64,000 bases of DNA from Branchipolynoe longqiensis (lineage: Eukaryota; Annelida; Polychaeta; Phyllodocida; Polynoidae): the NCBI GenBank assembly GCA_030323885.1, contig CM059186.1, positions 152,122,407-152,186,406 on the forward strand. The letters run 5' to 3'. Positions 33,335-44,224 of this stretch are shown piece by piece (the stretch's first letter is position 1; every line of letters starts with the position of its first letter). The notes beneath the pieces were generated by a model, which made no database searches, was not told the origin of the DNA, and saw only the letters and a program-made list of their open reading frames with translations. Made by a program: the position numbers and the translations under genes.

Positions 33335-34066
33335 GAGTCGCCTGACCGTGTCCTCCACATTATTACAGCTACTACTAGTAGGGCCTACTATAGTATAGAG
33401 TGTAGTAGGTCTACTAGTGTAACTAGCAATAAACAAAGAGCAAGTATACTGTCACACAATGTCAGCTGTATAGTGTAATAGTTGTAACGTCTGAGTCAGA
33501 ACTACAGATACTGAGATAGATCTAATGTAATAGTATTATTAGTATTTATAGTAGACTCACAGTCACATTCTATATTGTAAATGAGTGACTCATACACGTA
33601 AATTAAATCCATGCACATCAAATTGACATTCTTAAAAATAACACATGTTGGTCTATTAATATTACAATTTTGGATTGCTCAGTCAATTGGATGCAACTGG
33701 CACTCATACCGCGCAGGAAAGACTTACTTGCTTACGACTTGATGCCGACGTCATTGCGCATTTAACATTTAATTTTACCGGGTGCAATAACAACATTGGC
33801 TGGTGCCTGGTCGGTGCCTGAAACAGTGTGGTGACCTGACGCCATTCCAACATAAATGTTACTCCTTATGCAGATTCCCGCAGGTTGCCAGCGTATGTAT
33901 GCGAACTAGTCAGGTCCCAGTACCCTCATAGGCGTTTAGTTAATGACAATGACAATGATAATGATTGACATTGAAGACAATTACAATGATTTTATTTAGA
34001 CTTTATCGACCCCTCATAGGGTATGAGAGCATCGAGGTCAAATTTACTATTGTAATAGTATCTTTG
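33335..34066. other. Intergenic sequence, nothing recognised
   Basis: Contains short TAGTAG/CTACTA-rich stretches near 33366-33425 and ATGACAATGACAATGATAATG near 33943. No coding or terminal-repeat signal. Confidence 0.45.
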
Positions 34067-34073
34067 GTTTAGT

Positions 34074-34691
34074 CAGAGAGCTTGTATAGACAGATGAGAG
34101 GGACAACTCCCGCGAAAATCGGTAACACAGGCTACAGTGGCGCCTCTCGCGGTCATTGTTGAACAAGCCAAAACGAATGACATTGGTATTGTCAATGGCC
34201 ATGAGCAATCTTCTTACAGAAAAAGTTAAATATCTCTAAAACCACACCACCTAGAAGCAAACCACTTGGCAGACAAACAGATAACACGCTTAAGAACCAG
34301 ATAATATTAAATTGATAAGGTTAGGGTTCTGAATTTCTATTAATTTTGAATAAAACTGCCGTTTTGCACTGCGCATACCGGCAAACTCAATGCATTGTCA
34401 ATGGCAGCGAGCAATCTTCATACAGAAAAAGTGAAATATCTCTAAAACCACACAACCTAGAAACAAATTGGTTGGTACACATATAGAAAACATCTTTACC
34501 AAAAAGATTATATTAAATTGATATGATTAGGGTTCTCGATTTCTCTTAATTTTGAATAAAACTGACGTTTTGCCAGTATGCGTACAGCTGTGTCATAAAC
34601 TGTTCAACCACCACCACTTGGAGCACCACAGTCGGCAGCTGTTACACGGTCTAGTATGAGAGTTGTCCCTCTCATCTATACACGCTCTCTG
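34074..34691. repeat. hAT-like non-autonomous element sharing its core with family G
   Basis: Inverted ends start CAGAGAGC and run through TATAGA and GATGAGAGGGACAACTC. GTTTAGT flanks both sides (34067-34073, 34692-34698), or GGTTTAGT if one terminal G is counted as target, close to the 8-bp duplication of hAT elements. The interior has two ~200-bp units with ATATCTCTAAAACCACAC and TTTTGAATAAAACTG, the reverse of those in 24374-24881. Confidence 0.8.
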
Positions 34692-34698
34692 GTTTAGT

Positions 34699-35054
34699 TT
34701 GGTGCGTCCTTATCGTTGTGGCGCCATCAACGAAAAAGCCCGGGAACCAGGCTAGTGACGCACTCATTTGGCATTTGCCAATCAGTGACTCCCACTTCCG
34801 GTGTTCTGTGCGTAAAAAGCAGACGAAGTGGTGCTGTACTCGTTAATTTAATTTGGTCTAAATAACGCATACGCTAAGGACGTATGTATGATTTTCCTCC
34901 ACAAGCGTTATTCTAGTTTATTCATAGCAGGCATAGGAGTTGGAATCCATTGTATTGCACTATTTGTGTGCGATTTAACAAAACTCAAGAGGGTGTCTTC
35001 CATCATTTCTTTCGGCAGCGCCGAACTTGATATTTTGTCTGACTACTCTGTAAC
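34699..35054. other. Intergenic sequence, nothing recognised
   Basis: No repeat termini, splice-supported frames or RNA-like structure seen. Confidence 0.4.
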
Positions 35055-35057
35055 TTA

Positions 35058-35626
35058 AGCCGTGTTCACACGGGGCAGTTAATTCGAATCATATAAATCG
35101 ACTTGCCTAGTTTGGCTCACATTTGGCGTGTGAACGCGCATCTGAGTCGGTTTAGGGCTGATTCGACTCATATAAATCGGATTTTATAAACCTGTAGGTG
35201 GTTTATATGAACCAAATTTTATGATTCGACTTATATCGCCCGTGTGAACGCAACTGACTTACTTGAGGCGGATTAAGCACGTCACAGTCAAGATCTGAGT
35301 GTGTTGACTTTCCGGTAAATTTGCTTTATGAAACTGCTACCTGTGCACAGATATTTTTTTCATCATTTATTTTTAGGGTTTCACTGCCCAGCAGAAGTTT
35401 TGACCGTTCCAAAACAATACGATTCAGTCGAAACAGATCTAGGTCGAACCCACACTCTCTCGTGCCGACGTCAACTAAGCGAAACTGGCGCTGGTTAGTC
35501 TGGACTTGCTCATGCGCTGATATCGATTTCCGGCCCAAGTACTGCCCGTGTGAATGCGCGTCTAAATCGATTTATATAATTCGCCTTGTCTAAATCGATT
35601 TAAGCTTTTCCCGTGTGAACACGGCT
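35058..35626. repeat. Harbinger-like MITE (family H), copy 4
   Basis: Ends AGCCGTGTTCACACGGGG and CCCGTGTGAACACGGCT, flanked by TTA (35055-35057) and TTT (35627-35629). Core as in copies 1 and 3. A 90-codon open stretch at 35321 is open only by chance in this MITE and has a counterpart in copy 3. Confidence 0.85.
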
Positions 35627-35751
35627 TTTGTGAAGGCCTCAAACCTGTAAGTCTGTTAGGACTTGGGTATTTATATTGAAATTCCGGAAACTACCCCGGA
35701 AGCGGGTTGGTAGAGGCCTAGTAAACCCATAAAAAAAAGTATAAAACAGTT

Positions 35752-35850
35752 ACTTTATAGTTGCATAGTCCGATAGTTTTGAATTTCTATCATTATTAGA
35801 GATTTACAAGTTGCAGAAAAATTTCAAATATCAGATAGGCTTTCAAAAGA
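35752..35850 (+). repeat. Family P fragment
   Basis: TTTATAGTTGCATAGTCCGATAG with GAATTTCTATCATT marks the left end of a P element. Homology fades after ~60 bp. Confidence 0.6.
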
Positions 35851-35905
35851 AATGTATTCTGATAAAGCACTTTAAAACCTTTAATTTGACATATGGATGG
35901 ACTTA

Positions 35906-36320
35906 AAGGGGCTGTCACATTACGGCGTATGGCGGGAGCGTATTGAAAACCTACGTACGCCATCGGGTGCCACTTTCGGGTGTGTTTGAGCGTATGAAGA
36001 GCGTATGCGTAGCGTATGCGTAGCGTATGGGAGCGTATGGGAGCGTGCTGTGACATTTTTTGACAGTATGGGCCATACGCCCTCATAGGTCGCGTTTTTT
36101 TTGAGCATGCACAAAAAAATTTGGACGGACGGATTTATGAAAGCGTATGGCGGCGTATGCATCATAGGCTTCACATACGCCGGCGTGTTGCGGCACTGGC
36201 GGCGTATGCGTAGCGTATGCGTAGCGTATGCGTAGCGTATGCGGCGTATGGCGACGTATATGACGTAAGCCGCTACGCCGCCATACGCTCCCGCCATACG
36301 CCGTAATGTGACAGGGCCTT
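35906..36320. repeat. MITE with long terminal repeats and inner GCGTATG array
   Basis: Termini AAGGGGCTGTCACATTACGG and the inverse CCGTAATGTGACAGGGCCTT extend ~37 bp each. The interior is rich in short direct units (GCGTATGCGTAGCGTATG) near 35990-36030 and 36200-36250. No clean target duplication. Open frames here merely translate the simple repeat. Confidence 0.85.
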
Positions 36321-36407
36321 ACATCACAGTAAGAGCAGGAATTTTGACTGGGGTAGTAGCATCGAGCAGCCAAGGGTGGGATTTCTTTCAATGAAGACTA
36401 TAGGTAT

Positions 36408-36692
36408 GGTTGTTGGAGTTTTGCATCCTGGCAACATCTAATGTCATATCGGGACGGGTACTGACTTGTGACAGTGCGCACTCATGATGACTTCATAGTG
36501 CTGCCCCACTCTGAAACCAGGCACCATGACCTGATATCCCGGACCCAATTCTAATAATGCTGAGCATGTGGCTAGGTCTAGGAAGCGACAAGTATCAAGT
36601 ATTAAGTCATTGGTTTGACTCGCCCGGATTTCGAACCCAACAATCTACCAAAACGTGAGACATTCAACACAATTGGCCATCCCATCTGATCA
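36408..36692 (-). repeat. SINE-A copy
   Basis: Minus orientation, tail TTTTGCATCCTGGCAACATC through GGCCATCCCATCTG at the head side; internal deletion of the CACTCAGTCACATT segment. Confidence 0.85.
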
Positions 36693-36715
36693 TGAAGACT
36701 ATGTAGGAACACAGC

Positions 36716-37000
36716 ATATCAGGATAGGTACTGACTTTTGACAGTGCACACTCATGGACATGGTGACTTTATAGTGCTGCCCCACTGGCACAGGGAAACT
36801 AGGCACCATGACCTGATATCTCACTCAGTCACATTACCTGGACACGAGTCCTTGCCCTATCCTAATAATGCTGAGCATGGCTAGGAAGTGACAAGTATCA
36901 CGTTTTAAGTTATTGGGTTGACTCGACCGGGGTTCGAACTACACAATCTACCAAAATGGGAGACGGACACTCAACTCATTTGGCCATCCCGTCTGGTCAT
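36716..37000 (-). repeat. SINE-A copy, tail truncated
   Basis: Starts inside the element (CATATCAGGATAGGTACTG) and ends with GGCCATCCCGTCTGGTCATG. It follows the previous copy by ~25 bp, and a further ~30-bp SINE-A scrap (CATATCAGGACAGGTACCG) lies at 37022. 37050-37454 holds nothing else recognised. Confidence 0.82.
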
Positions 37001-37454
37001 GAAAACTATATAGGAACACAGCATATCAGGACAGGTACCGACTTGGTATGCAGGTATTGCAGGTATAGCAATACCTCAGGGAGTTTGACGCCCCTGCCTT
37101 GCAGAGTTGTAAACCACTGCCTTGTGGTACAGGTTCTTGACAGAACCGAAGGCTAAGGGAGCAAACCCTAAACAGAAAACCATGTCACTGTGGCAGCATT
37201 AAGGGCGGTTGATGTATGGAACTCCCAACATCTCCCGACCAGCCACTGCAGGGACAAATAGTTTTGCGCCTGTCTTGACATGTTCTTGCCGGTGTGAAAC
37301 CTCTATTTTCTCCCCGAGAGAGTGCCGCTGGTAACTTGCAAAAGCCAGCAGCACTTCAACACTTTTGCAGGCAGCTTTCATGAAATGTTAAATAGAGAGC
37401 GGCAGTCAAGTAATGAAAGCAGTCTTTGTCGCATCGCGACCGACAGCATGATGA

Positions 37455-37612
37455 TGATGACCGACTTGTGACAGTGCACACTCATCATGACTTTATAGTG
37501 CTGCCCCACTAGCAAACCAGGCAAACACTGAACCAACCAGTCCTAGCCCTATCCTCATAATGCCTAATGGTTTGAGTTGACTACCAAAACGGGAGACGGA
37601 CGCTCAACTCAT
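37455..37612 (-). repeat. SINE-A fragment
   Basis: GACCGACTTGTGACAGTGC, TTTATAGTGCTGCCCCACT, AACCAACCAGTCCTAGCCC and GGGAGACGGACGCTCAACTC are present with internal deletions. Confidence 0.75.
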
Positions 37613-37657
37613 TTTGTCATTATTCTTCCACTCGTTCTATATACAGCATTAACATAA

Positions 37658-40378
37658 CTACTCCCAAAGGATAACCAGATCTTCAGTTTTTACATCTGTT
37701 ACAATCTCATCAATGTCCAAATAGCTCACTAAGACAGATTCGTCCTCCATGCTCCTGCCCCTTTGGTATGCAATCTTTAATTCTGACAGGTCTGAGTCCT
37801 GTACCACCTCCAGCACAACCCCATCATACCATCTGTCCCCTGTGTCAGTCGACCATTTGTGCCTAATAGACTTTCCAATAAGGCATGTCGCACCACATAT
37901 TAAGTCAGAAAGTTTTTCACAGTCTGGGTTGAGTTCACTTGACATCAGGTGCCCAAGGTTTTCCTTCAGTTTTTCAATTGACAAAGCCTTCCCCATCTCT
38001 GTGAACCGCAGCAAACTCTTGACTTCTGTCTGCTCTCAGAGAACCTTTCTTGTTTTTATTTGAGCTTTTAAGAACTTCATTTGCATTTTCTTAGATTCGC
38101 CATGTAGCCTAATCTCTATGGCTTTAGTATCCATCCAAAGACCGCCAGCCTCGTGCAAGTCTGCTAAGATGTTCTCCTTCACTTCTTGATTTCTTTCAGC
38201 CTTTGTTTCCATTTCAAGTTGTTTTTGGTGCAACCATAGTGATTTCTGCTCTGAATTTTTCTTGCAATGTTCTTTTTCGTCCATGAACGTATGATACGGA
38301 CCCTTGCGTGTGCCTGCAATTACAATAGAGATCTCATCTGGAGTTTTTTACCATAGCCATCCATTGTCATTGTTCTGGCAATAGATGAGTTTGACCTTGT
38401 TGAATTGCATGGATGAATTTGGCCCCCTATGCAGCAGACGATCTAAGTGACCAAAGACCCTCTCTCCACTTAAGTTATTGCACTCACAAGATTCTACTTC
38501 CTCTCTTAATGTTTTGGAAGGTTCGTAATTAACACCCCCAGGCAACTGGTCAGCCAATTGTCTTCTCATCACTTCCAGGTAACCTAAAAGAATCCTCTCA
38601 ATCAATGTCTTGGTCATCTCATCTATTGTCTGTGGAGTTTACAGGGCTGTGAGGACTTTGTCCTCATTTACATGGATCTCACTGCCTAAAAACAATTGCA
38701 TATTACCCGAAAGCACCTCTGTGGCATCATGGGACCACTTTTCTATTTGCTGTACAGCTCGCTCAATATAGGGGTTGAGGTATAAGATCCTCATGCTAGA
38801 ATCAGTCAATTTCATACATTGCCCTGTGATACACTTGCCAACCAGACCTAGTGCACAACATGCCACCATGTAATATTCATTTTGTATGTCATGTATGATG
38901 CAGGTCATTTGTTGGGGACCATGTTTTTTGAAGAACTGAATTATTTCTGGCCTCAGGTAGACAATTCCACCAACACTTTTTAAATAAACATGAAATCGAT
39001 TCCCAAGGACAGGCACAACAATTTGGCGATGTTTTATTCCATTCTCAGTGAATAGTGTGTTGCATTCACTTGGCAGCCCTGACCCATCTTTGTAGAACAC
39101 TCTCCCCACAGCTTCAATGAATCCCTTTGTACCACACCCAGACCTTTGAGTGAATGACTTTGACCCTTCTTTAGCATTGTGTTCCTTTTCCCACATATTT
39201 ATTACAGAGAATGCTTTCTTCTCTAAAATGTCTAATGGATGCACAGCGCAGAAGAAATTATTCCAAGGTCAATCCGGTTCCCTTCTTTTTTCCTTTAATT
39301 GTCTATTGATTTTCTTATTCGGGCAAAACTCTGTCTGTCATGGTATTTGTGATGTTAAGAATATCAGGTCCTTTATTTCCAATGTTATGGATAACATTTT
39401 CTATTGTTTCTGTGTAGCAGTCAGCTACCATTGGATATCTCTCGCACCCCAGAGAGATATATATATATGTCTTCTCTTTAGTGGCAATTTCTATTTCCCT
39501 AAAATTATTATAAGACTTAGTAGTGTCATCATATTTTAATGTTGTATGTTTCTCATTGCACAAAACTTCAGCTCATCTCCTTCACAATTCTTGTCACCGT
39601 TGACACAGCCGGAAGGTCACAAATATCAAACTTCGTAAGATTTCCCACTACAACCCTTATAACAGGAGATATCTTTTAGAGGCCAAAGAATAAACTGTTC
39701 GTCGCACTGGGTCATTGTATCTTTTCCCATTCATTTTTGTTGGAATGACATTAAACTGCAATAAGTTTATCTTCTCCTTTAATCGTTCATTTTCATTTTG
39801 AAATTGCGACACCAGCATGTCCTTCTCAGCACAATATGATTTATTGCTTTTTATTGCTTTATTCCTGTAATAAAGTTTCAAACTATGCTTCTGACTATGC
39901 ACCACATTTAATATCTGTTTCAATTGATATTGAGATTTAAGTTTAACTTTGAGCTGTTCATTTTGCTTTCGCAAATCTTTCATCCTTTTCTTCTTATTTT
40001 TCCATTCATAAGCCACATGCTTTGCCAAGTAAATTGTTGCACCTAATTCCACAGACTCGGAGTCAGAACCAGCAACTTCTTCATTCTTACGTTTCTTTGA
40101 TAGCACTTCAGACCTTCTCTTAGACGTTGGCATTTGTTTAGGCAAAGTGAATCTGCTGAGATAAATTGTTCCTTACCAGCCAGTGTTCTTTTAGTATTTC
40201 TCCCTTTTTCTTTCCTTTTGAGCTTTTTAAAAATGCTTGATTCAGCCAATTCATCCCACTGCCAGTTATTTCTGCAAAATATTTGTTTCACCCAGTCCAT
40301 AACATTCTTATCGGACGGTTTGGATTGATCTGCCAAATAAAAAAGGTGCCGAATTGCATCATTTGTGAGTTGATCCAA
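37658..40378 (-). pseudogene. Transposase-like multidomain gene with Tudor-like C-terminus, decayed
   Basis: Reading the minus strand: a basic, coiled-coil N-terminal part (KKKRMKDLRKQNEQLKVKLK, ~40000), then YNDPVRRTVYSLAS and DLPAVSTVTRIVKEMS (~39610-39570). KYDDTTKSYNNF and TNTMTDRVLPE follow (39530-39320), then NNFFCAVHPLDILEKKAF (~39230), YKDGSGLPSECNTLF, PVLGNRFHVYLKSVGG and LGLVGKCITGQCMKL. Next are CNNLSGERVFGHLDRLLHR (~38450) and a coiled stretch. Last is CLIGKSIRHKW with DRWYDGVVLEV (37885-37805), resembling a Tudor/SH3-type barrel. From 39290 to 37658 one frame holds except for stops near 39269, 38639, 38345 and 38033; frame shifts occur near 40130, 39660, 39570 and 39315. I know similar uncharacterised proteins as repeated families in cnidarian and other invertebrate genomes. 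The conserved D...D...E pattern suggests, but does not prove, an RNase H-like transposase. Confidence 0.65.
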
Positions 40379-40611
40379 AATTGCAAACCGGCCCTCTTTT
40401 GCCTATTCTACAGTCACATGTAGGTCATTCATGATTTCATTCATTCCCTTGTCTTGAACAGGGGATTTCTTTTGTGTTAATTGAACAACAGAAATTATTA
40501 ATGAATGGCTCCTAATGTAGGTACTTGGACATTTATCAGTGAGCAGGGGGACACAAACTTGTAATTTAATGGACTTCAAAATAGCACCATTATTTTCAAA
40601 CACATACTGAG

Positions 40612-41045
40612 GTTTAGATCACCGAGAACTAAGTCAGGCAGGAGGAAGTGACCAACTCAAGAAAATGAGAGGTGAGTGGGCATGGCCTGGGGGACACAAA
40701 CTTGAGGAACTTGAAAACACCAGTGCACATATTCAGAAAAAAGTCTGCCATGTAATGGACTTCAAAGTAACGCCATTCCCTATACAACAAACTTGAGGAA
40801 CTTGAAAACATCAGTGCACATATTCAGAAAAAAGTCTGCCATCTAATGGACTTCAAAGTAGCACCATTCCCTACACAATTTGCAGAATTAACATGCAAAA
40901 TCCACATTTCCATGTGCGACGAAAAACGGCATGCTGAAAAGTGATGTCACGGCATGACTGGAGATTAGATCACCGAGTACTAAGTCAGACAGGAGGAAGT
41001 AACCAATTTGAAGATATCTTGAGGAACTTGAAAACACCAGTCACC
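40612..41045. repeat. Complex tandem repeat, unit ~91 bp with longer-range copies
   Basis: CTTGAGGAACTTGAAAACA occurs at 40701, 40792 and ~41017; the first two are 91 bp apart. GATCACCGAG(A/T)ACTAAGTCAG plus CAGGAGGAAGT occurs at 40617 and 40970. The segment GCAGAATTAAC to GGCATGCTGA (40882-40940) recurs at 45456-45515 beyond the Ngaro-like insertion. Confidence 0.8.
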
Positions 41046-41497
41046 AGTCATTCAGATCATTACGCATGTTGGCTGAGGCTAACATTGATAATTTGCTCAT
41101 GAGGCAAAGGCTATTTTCGCCCTTCCTCGCTAATCTTCCTCAAGCACGTTATTCTCCCGCCTGACTGCACCTGAGCAACATCGATCACCATTTCACACCT
41201 CACTCAGGCCCTGTCTAGTTCTCGCGCCTCCGACAGGCGTCCTGCTGGGCATGCCGCCCGCCAAGCGTAGAGGCTGCCCACCTCTCACCCACCACATTGG
41301 CCAGGCCCAACCCTACAGAGCCACACGGTCGTCTTTGACCAGGACTCGCAGTCATCATCTAGCAGTTTGCGGCCCAAACAAGCAGATTTGTCCACCTCCC
41401 CAAGTGGTTCTACACACGAGTCGGACCAGGAAACAATTATGAGGCTCAAGCGGGAGAATGCTCATTATGCAGAAGTAAACACCATGGCTGAACGTGC

Positions 41498-42394
41498 TTG
41501 AGCAGACAGCGTCAGGCCCGTTCCATAGGCTTCCCGCACCGGTGCAGACACCTAGGCTCCTGCCCCGCTCCCCTGCAGCCTCTCCGACACCCCCCACGTC
41601 TGAGCCCTAAACACCTCCTCCGCCATTTCTCACCCCAGTCACGCCTCGTCAACAGTACACTCCACACACCACACCCCCCCCCCTCCCCTCTGCCCCTCGG
41701 CAGCGCATTCTGCCATGCCCCCAGCAATATGTCCATGGCGTCCCCACCCCTGCCGCCAAGGCAGGCCCGCTTCGCCCAACCTGCAGCGGCGGCTGTCATT
41801 GAAGCTACTCCAGCTCTCCAGCAACAACGCGGTATGACTTTCTTTCTGCATAATTTTATAACTCGAGATGCTAAGAAAAAGATTGCGGTAGGTGAAGCAA
41901 CTATGCCAGAGTATTTCCTAGCCCTTAGAAGAGTAGTAGCCCATCCCGCTTTCCCTGATGAGTGGTGGCCATCCCTATTTCACCACAAAGAAGACCTGGC
42001 CCGAATGGTGGTTACATGGGAGTGGTCGACCTGCCGACGGTGGTCAGAACGAGTTTTCTTAATGGTAGCTGACGGTTCACTTCCCGACGGCTGGCTTGAC
42101 CAAGCAGCGCTTAAAGATGTCACCAGCCCCTCTCCCCACACCATGTTTCCAGCCGGTGTTACACCGATCACCTCGGCCCGCCCAGTTTTGTACCTTTCTT
42201 ACCACTCCCGCCTCGCATTTGGCCCCACAACCTGTCCACTCACCCACGGCCAACCCCCTCCCACCCTGCCCCCCTCCCCCCTCACCACTACCCTCGCGGC
42301 AGTCACATACGCTGCTACCGCCGCCCACAAGCTTGCCCACGACTGCAGTACATTGTTCCGATACAGATTTGTCATTGCCAAATATTATGTTTGA
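41498..42394 (+). CDS. Gag-like region of the Ngaro-like element
   Basis: A Pro/Arg-rich N-terminal part without recognisable motifs is followed by FFLHNFITRDAKKKIAVGEA, PAFPDEWWPSLFHHKEDLAR and TWEWSTCRRWSERVFLMVAD (41830-42080), which looks like a folded segment. A Pro/Ser/Thr-rich tail follows. No zinc knuckle. The true start is unclear; assigned by position before the RT. Confidence 0.45.
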   Translation: MSRQRQARSIGFPHRCRHLGSCPAPLQPLRHPPRLSPKHLLRHFSPQSRLVNSTLHTPHPPPSPLPLGSAFCHAPSNMSMASPPLPPRQARFAQPAAAAVIEATPALQQQRGMTFFLHNFITRDAKKKIAVGEATMPEYFLALRRVVAHPAFPDEWWPSLFHHKEDLARMVVTWEWSTCRRWSERVFLMVADGSLPDGWLDQAALKDVTSPSPHTMFPAGVTPITSARPVLYLSYHSRLAFGPTTCPLTHGQPPPTLPPSPLTTTLAAVTYAATAAHKLAHDCSTLFRYRFVIAKYYV

Positions 42395-42534
42395 CTGGTT
42401 CACCCCTCCCCCCTCTGTAGATAACCTGCTATCATCGCCAAATTTTGTTCCCCCCTCCCCGGTACTGTTCAGGGAGTCACTTAATTCGTTCTGGCCGGTC
42501 ACTGTTAGGCCCTCTGGCAGGATGTTCTGTTTTA

Positions 42535-44130
42535 TGCTGACATTTTCGACAAGGTTAGATTAACGGCATTACCAAATTATTTGGAAGCTAGAATTCTGAT
42601 ACCCTCAGGCCTCCACATTCCAGCCTGGCAGGCTCTCCTGCTAGAGTATCCTGATGTGTCACTTGTGGACCACCTTGAATTCAGTTGGCCCCTTGATTAC
42701 ACTGTTGTGAGAGTCCCCACCCCCACCCCAAACTAACCATACATGGTCAGCTGACTCAGACATTCACATTAGGTAATACATAGAGAAAGAGTTAGCGTTA
42801 GGAGCTTTATTAGGTCCTTTTCCCTCTCGCCCTTTCCAACTCTAGTGTCAGCTTAGTTCCCTCATGACACGCCCGAAGAAGAATTCTTCCAATAAGCACG
42901 TTATAATCGACCTAAGTTACCACCCCAGGCATAGTGTCAATGCAGGTATAGTAAAGGGTTATTAGCAAGGCCTCCTGTTCAATTTCTCTCTTCCCACAGT
43001 TCACACCCTTTCTGAAAGGCTTACACTACTAGGCCCGTCAGCCTGGTTTTGGGGGGGCGGACCTAGCTCGGGCTTATAGGCAGTTACGAGTATGTCCTCT
43101 TTCAGGCCCCCTCTTGCATATTTCCGTTAACAATAAGGTGTATATGGATATAGCCCCCGCCTCCGGTCGGGTTTCGGACATCGTCGTTAGCCTGTGCACG
43201 CACAACAAAAGCTGTAATTTGGTTGCTCCGTACAGAGGGATTTCATGCTCTTTGTTACTTGGATAGGTTTGTGGGCTTAGAACCCTCTCGAGAGAAAGCC
43301 ACCCTAGCGTATAACAGGTTCAGGGAATTAGCACAACAGCTAAGGCTACAGCTAGGGCTTGAGAAATGTTCCCCTCCAGTCACATCCATACTCTGGTTGG
43401 GTTTCACAATAGATGCCCCCACCATGTCGGTCTTCCTCCCGGAAGATAAGTAGTCTAAGATTCCCGCGGAGTGCATAGCCTGGAAGACGAAGTCCAAAGC
43501 CTCCATGAAACAACTCCAGAGTTTAGTGGGAAAGCTCCATCATATCTCCAAGTGTATCAAACTGGAAATACGGTTCACAAACACGGTTCTAGAAGCTCTC
43601 TTGTCCACCCCCTTTTCTGGTCAACATGTATTCTCTCCTGATTTGTTGCAAGATCTATTGTGGTTCGAGTTGTTCGCGTCAGAGTTTAATTCCCTTCAGC
43701 TCCTCCCGTCCAAACCCAGGGAAAGTTATACAATAGAGTGCAATGCAACCCTTTCCGCCACAGGGGCTTTCCCTGACTCACTTTTATGCAGCTCCCTTCC
43801 CCACTTCAGTCCTCCTAAGAAACCTCCCCATTCACCACCTTGAAGCTCTCAATCTGGTGCATGAGGTTTCTTCTCTTGCTCCACCTAATCCGCAAAACTT
43901 TATTATTATGGTAAATACTGATAACTTGGCATCTCAGTTAGTTCTCTCATCAGGAAAAGGAAAAGATCCCATTCTCTGTGCCTGTGCCAGACAGCTTTGG
44001 TTCCTAGCAGCAGCCAACAATTTCTAGATTGAAATAATCCACAAACCAGGTAATCAGTTAATTCTAGCTGATGCTCTGAGTAGGTCATTCCAAAACGCCA
44101 GTCTGAAAAGAAAAGCAGAACAACTCTGAA
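42535..44130 (+). pseudogene. Ngaro-like reverse transcriptase and RNase H
   Basis: Entry block: YLEARILIPSGLHIPAWQA and VDHLEFSWPLDYTVV (42575-42720). After a gap of ~330 bp with no RT similarity comes DLARAYRQLRVCPLSGPLL and VYMDIAPASGRVSDIVV (motif A region, 43060-43190). In another frame follows ALCYLDRFVGLEPSREKA, where the usual YLDD reads YLDR (~43255), then LGLEKCSPPVTSILWLGFTI. RNase H remnants: ECNATLSATGAF (~43738) and IIHKPGNQLILADALSRSF (~44035-44095). Broken by frame changes, a missing segment and a lost catalytic Asp. Confidence 0.78.
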
Positions 44131-44224
44131 TTAAAACCACATCTCTCGCTTGATATACTTGGTTCGCTCATGTAATTAATTACCTACACCCTGAGAGATA
44201 GGTTAATTTGTGCCTCTATCTTTC

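Noticed and set aside
32770..35593. Two ~90-residue frames with SSFIYRFSLPSRSFDRSK-like sequence
   Set aside because: They are matching positions of two H-family MITE copies. Copy 1 (11961) shows the same with frame differences, so conservation is due to shared repeat ancestry.
35796..36391. Three overlapping minus-strand frames rich in Tyr-Ala-His-Thr-Leu-Arg
   Set aside because: They translate the GCGTATG simple repeat of the MITE in three frames and have no other support.
41498..42563. Long plus- and minus-strand frames in the Ngaro gag region as separate host genes
   Set aside because: They overlap extensively in GC-rich, Pro-rich DNA inside a retrotransposon. Only the plus frame has a folded-looking segment.
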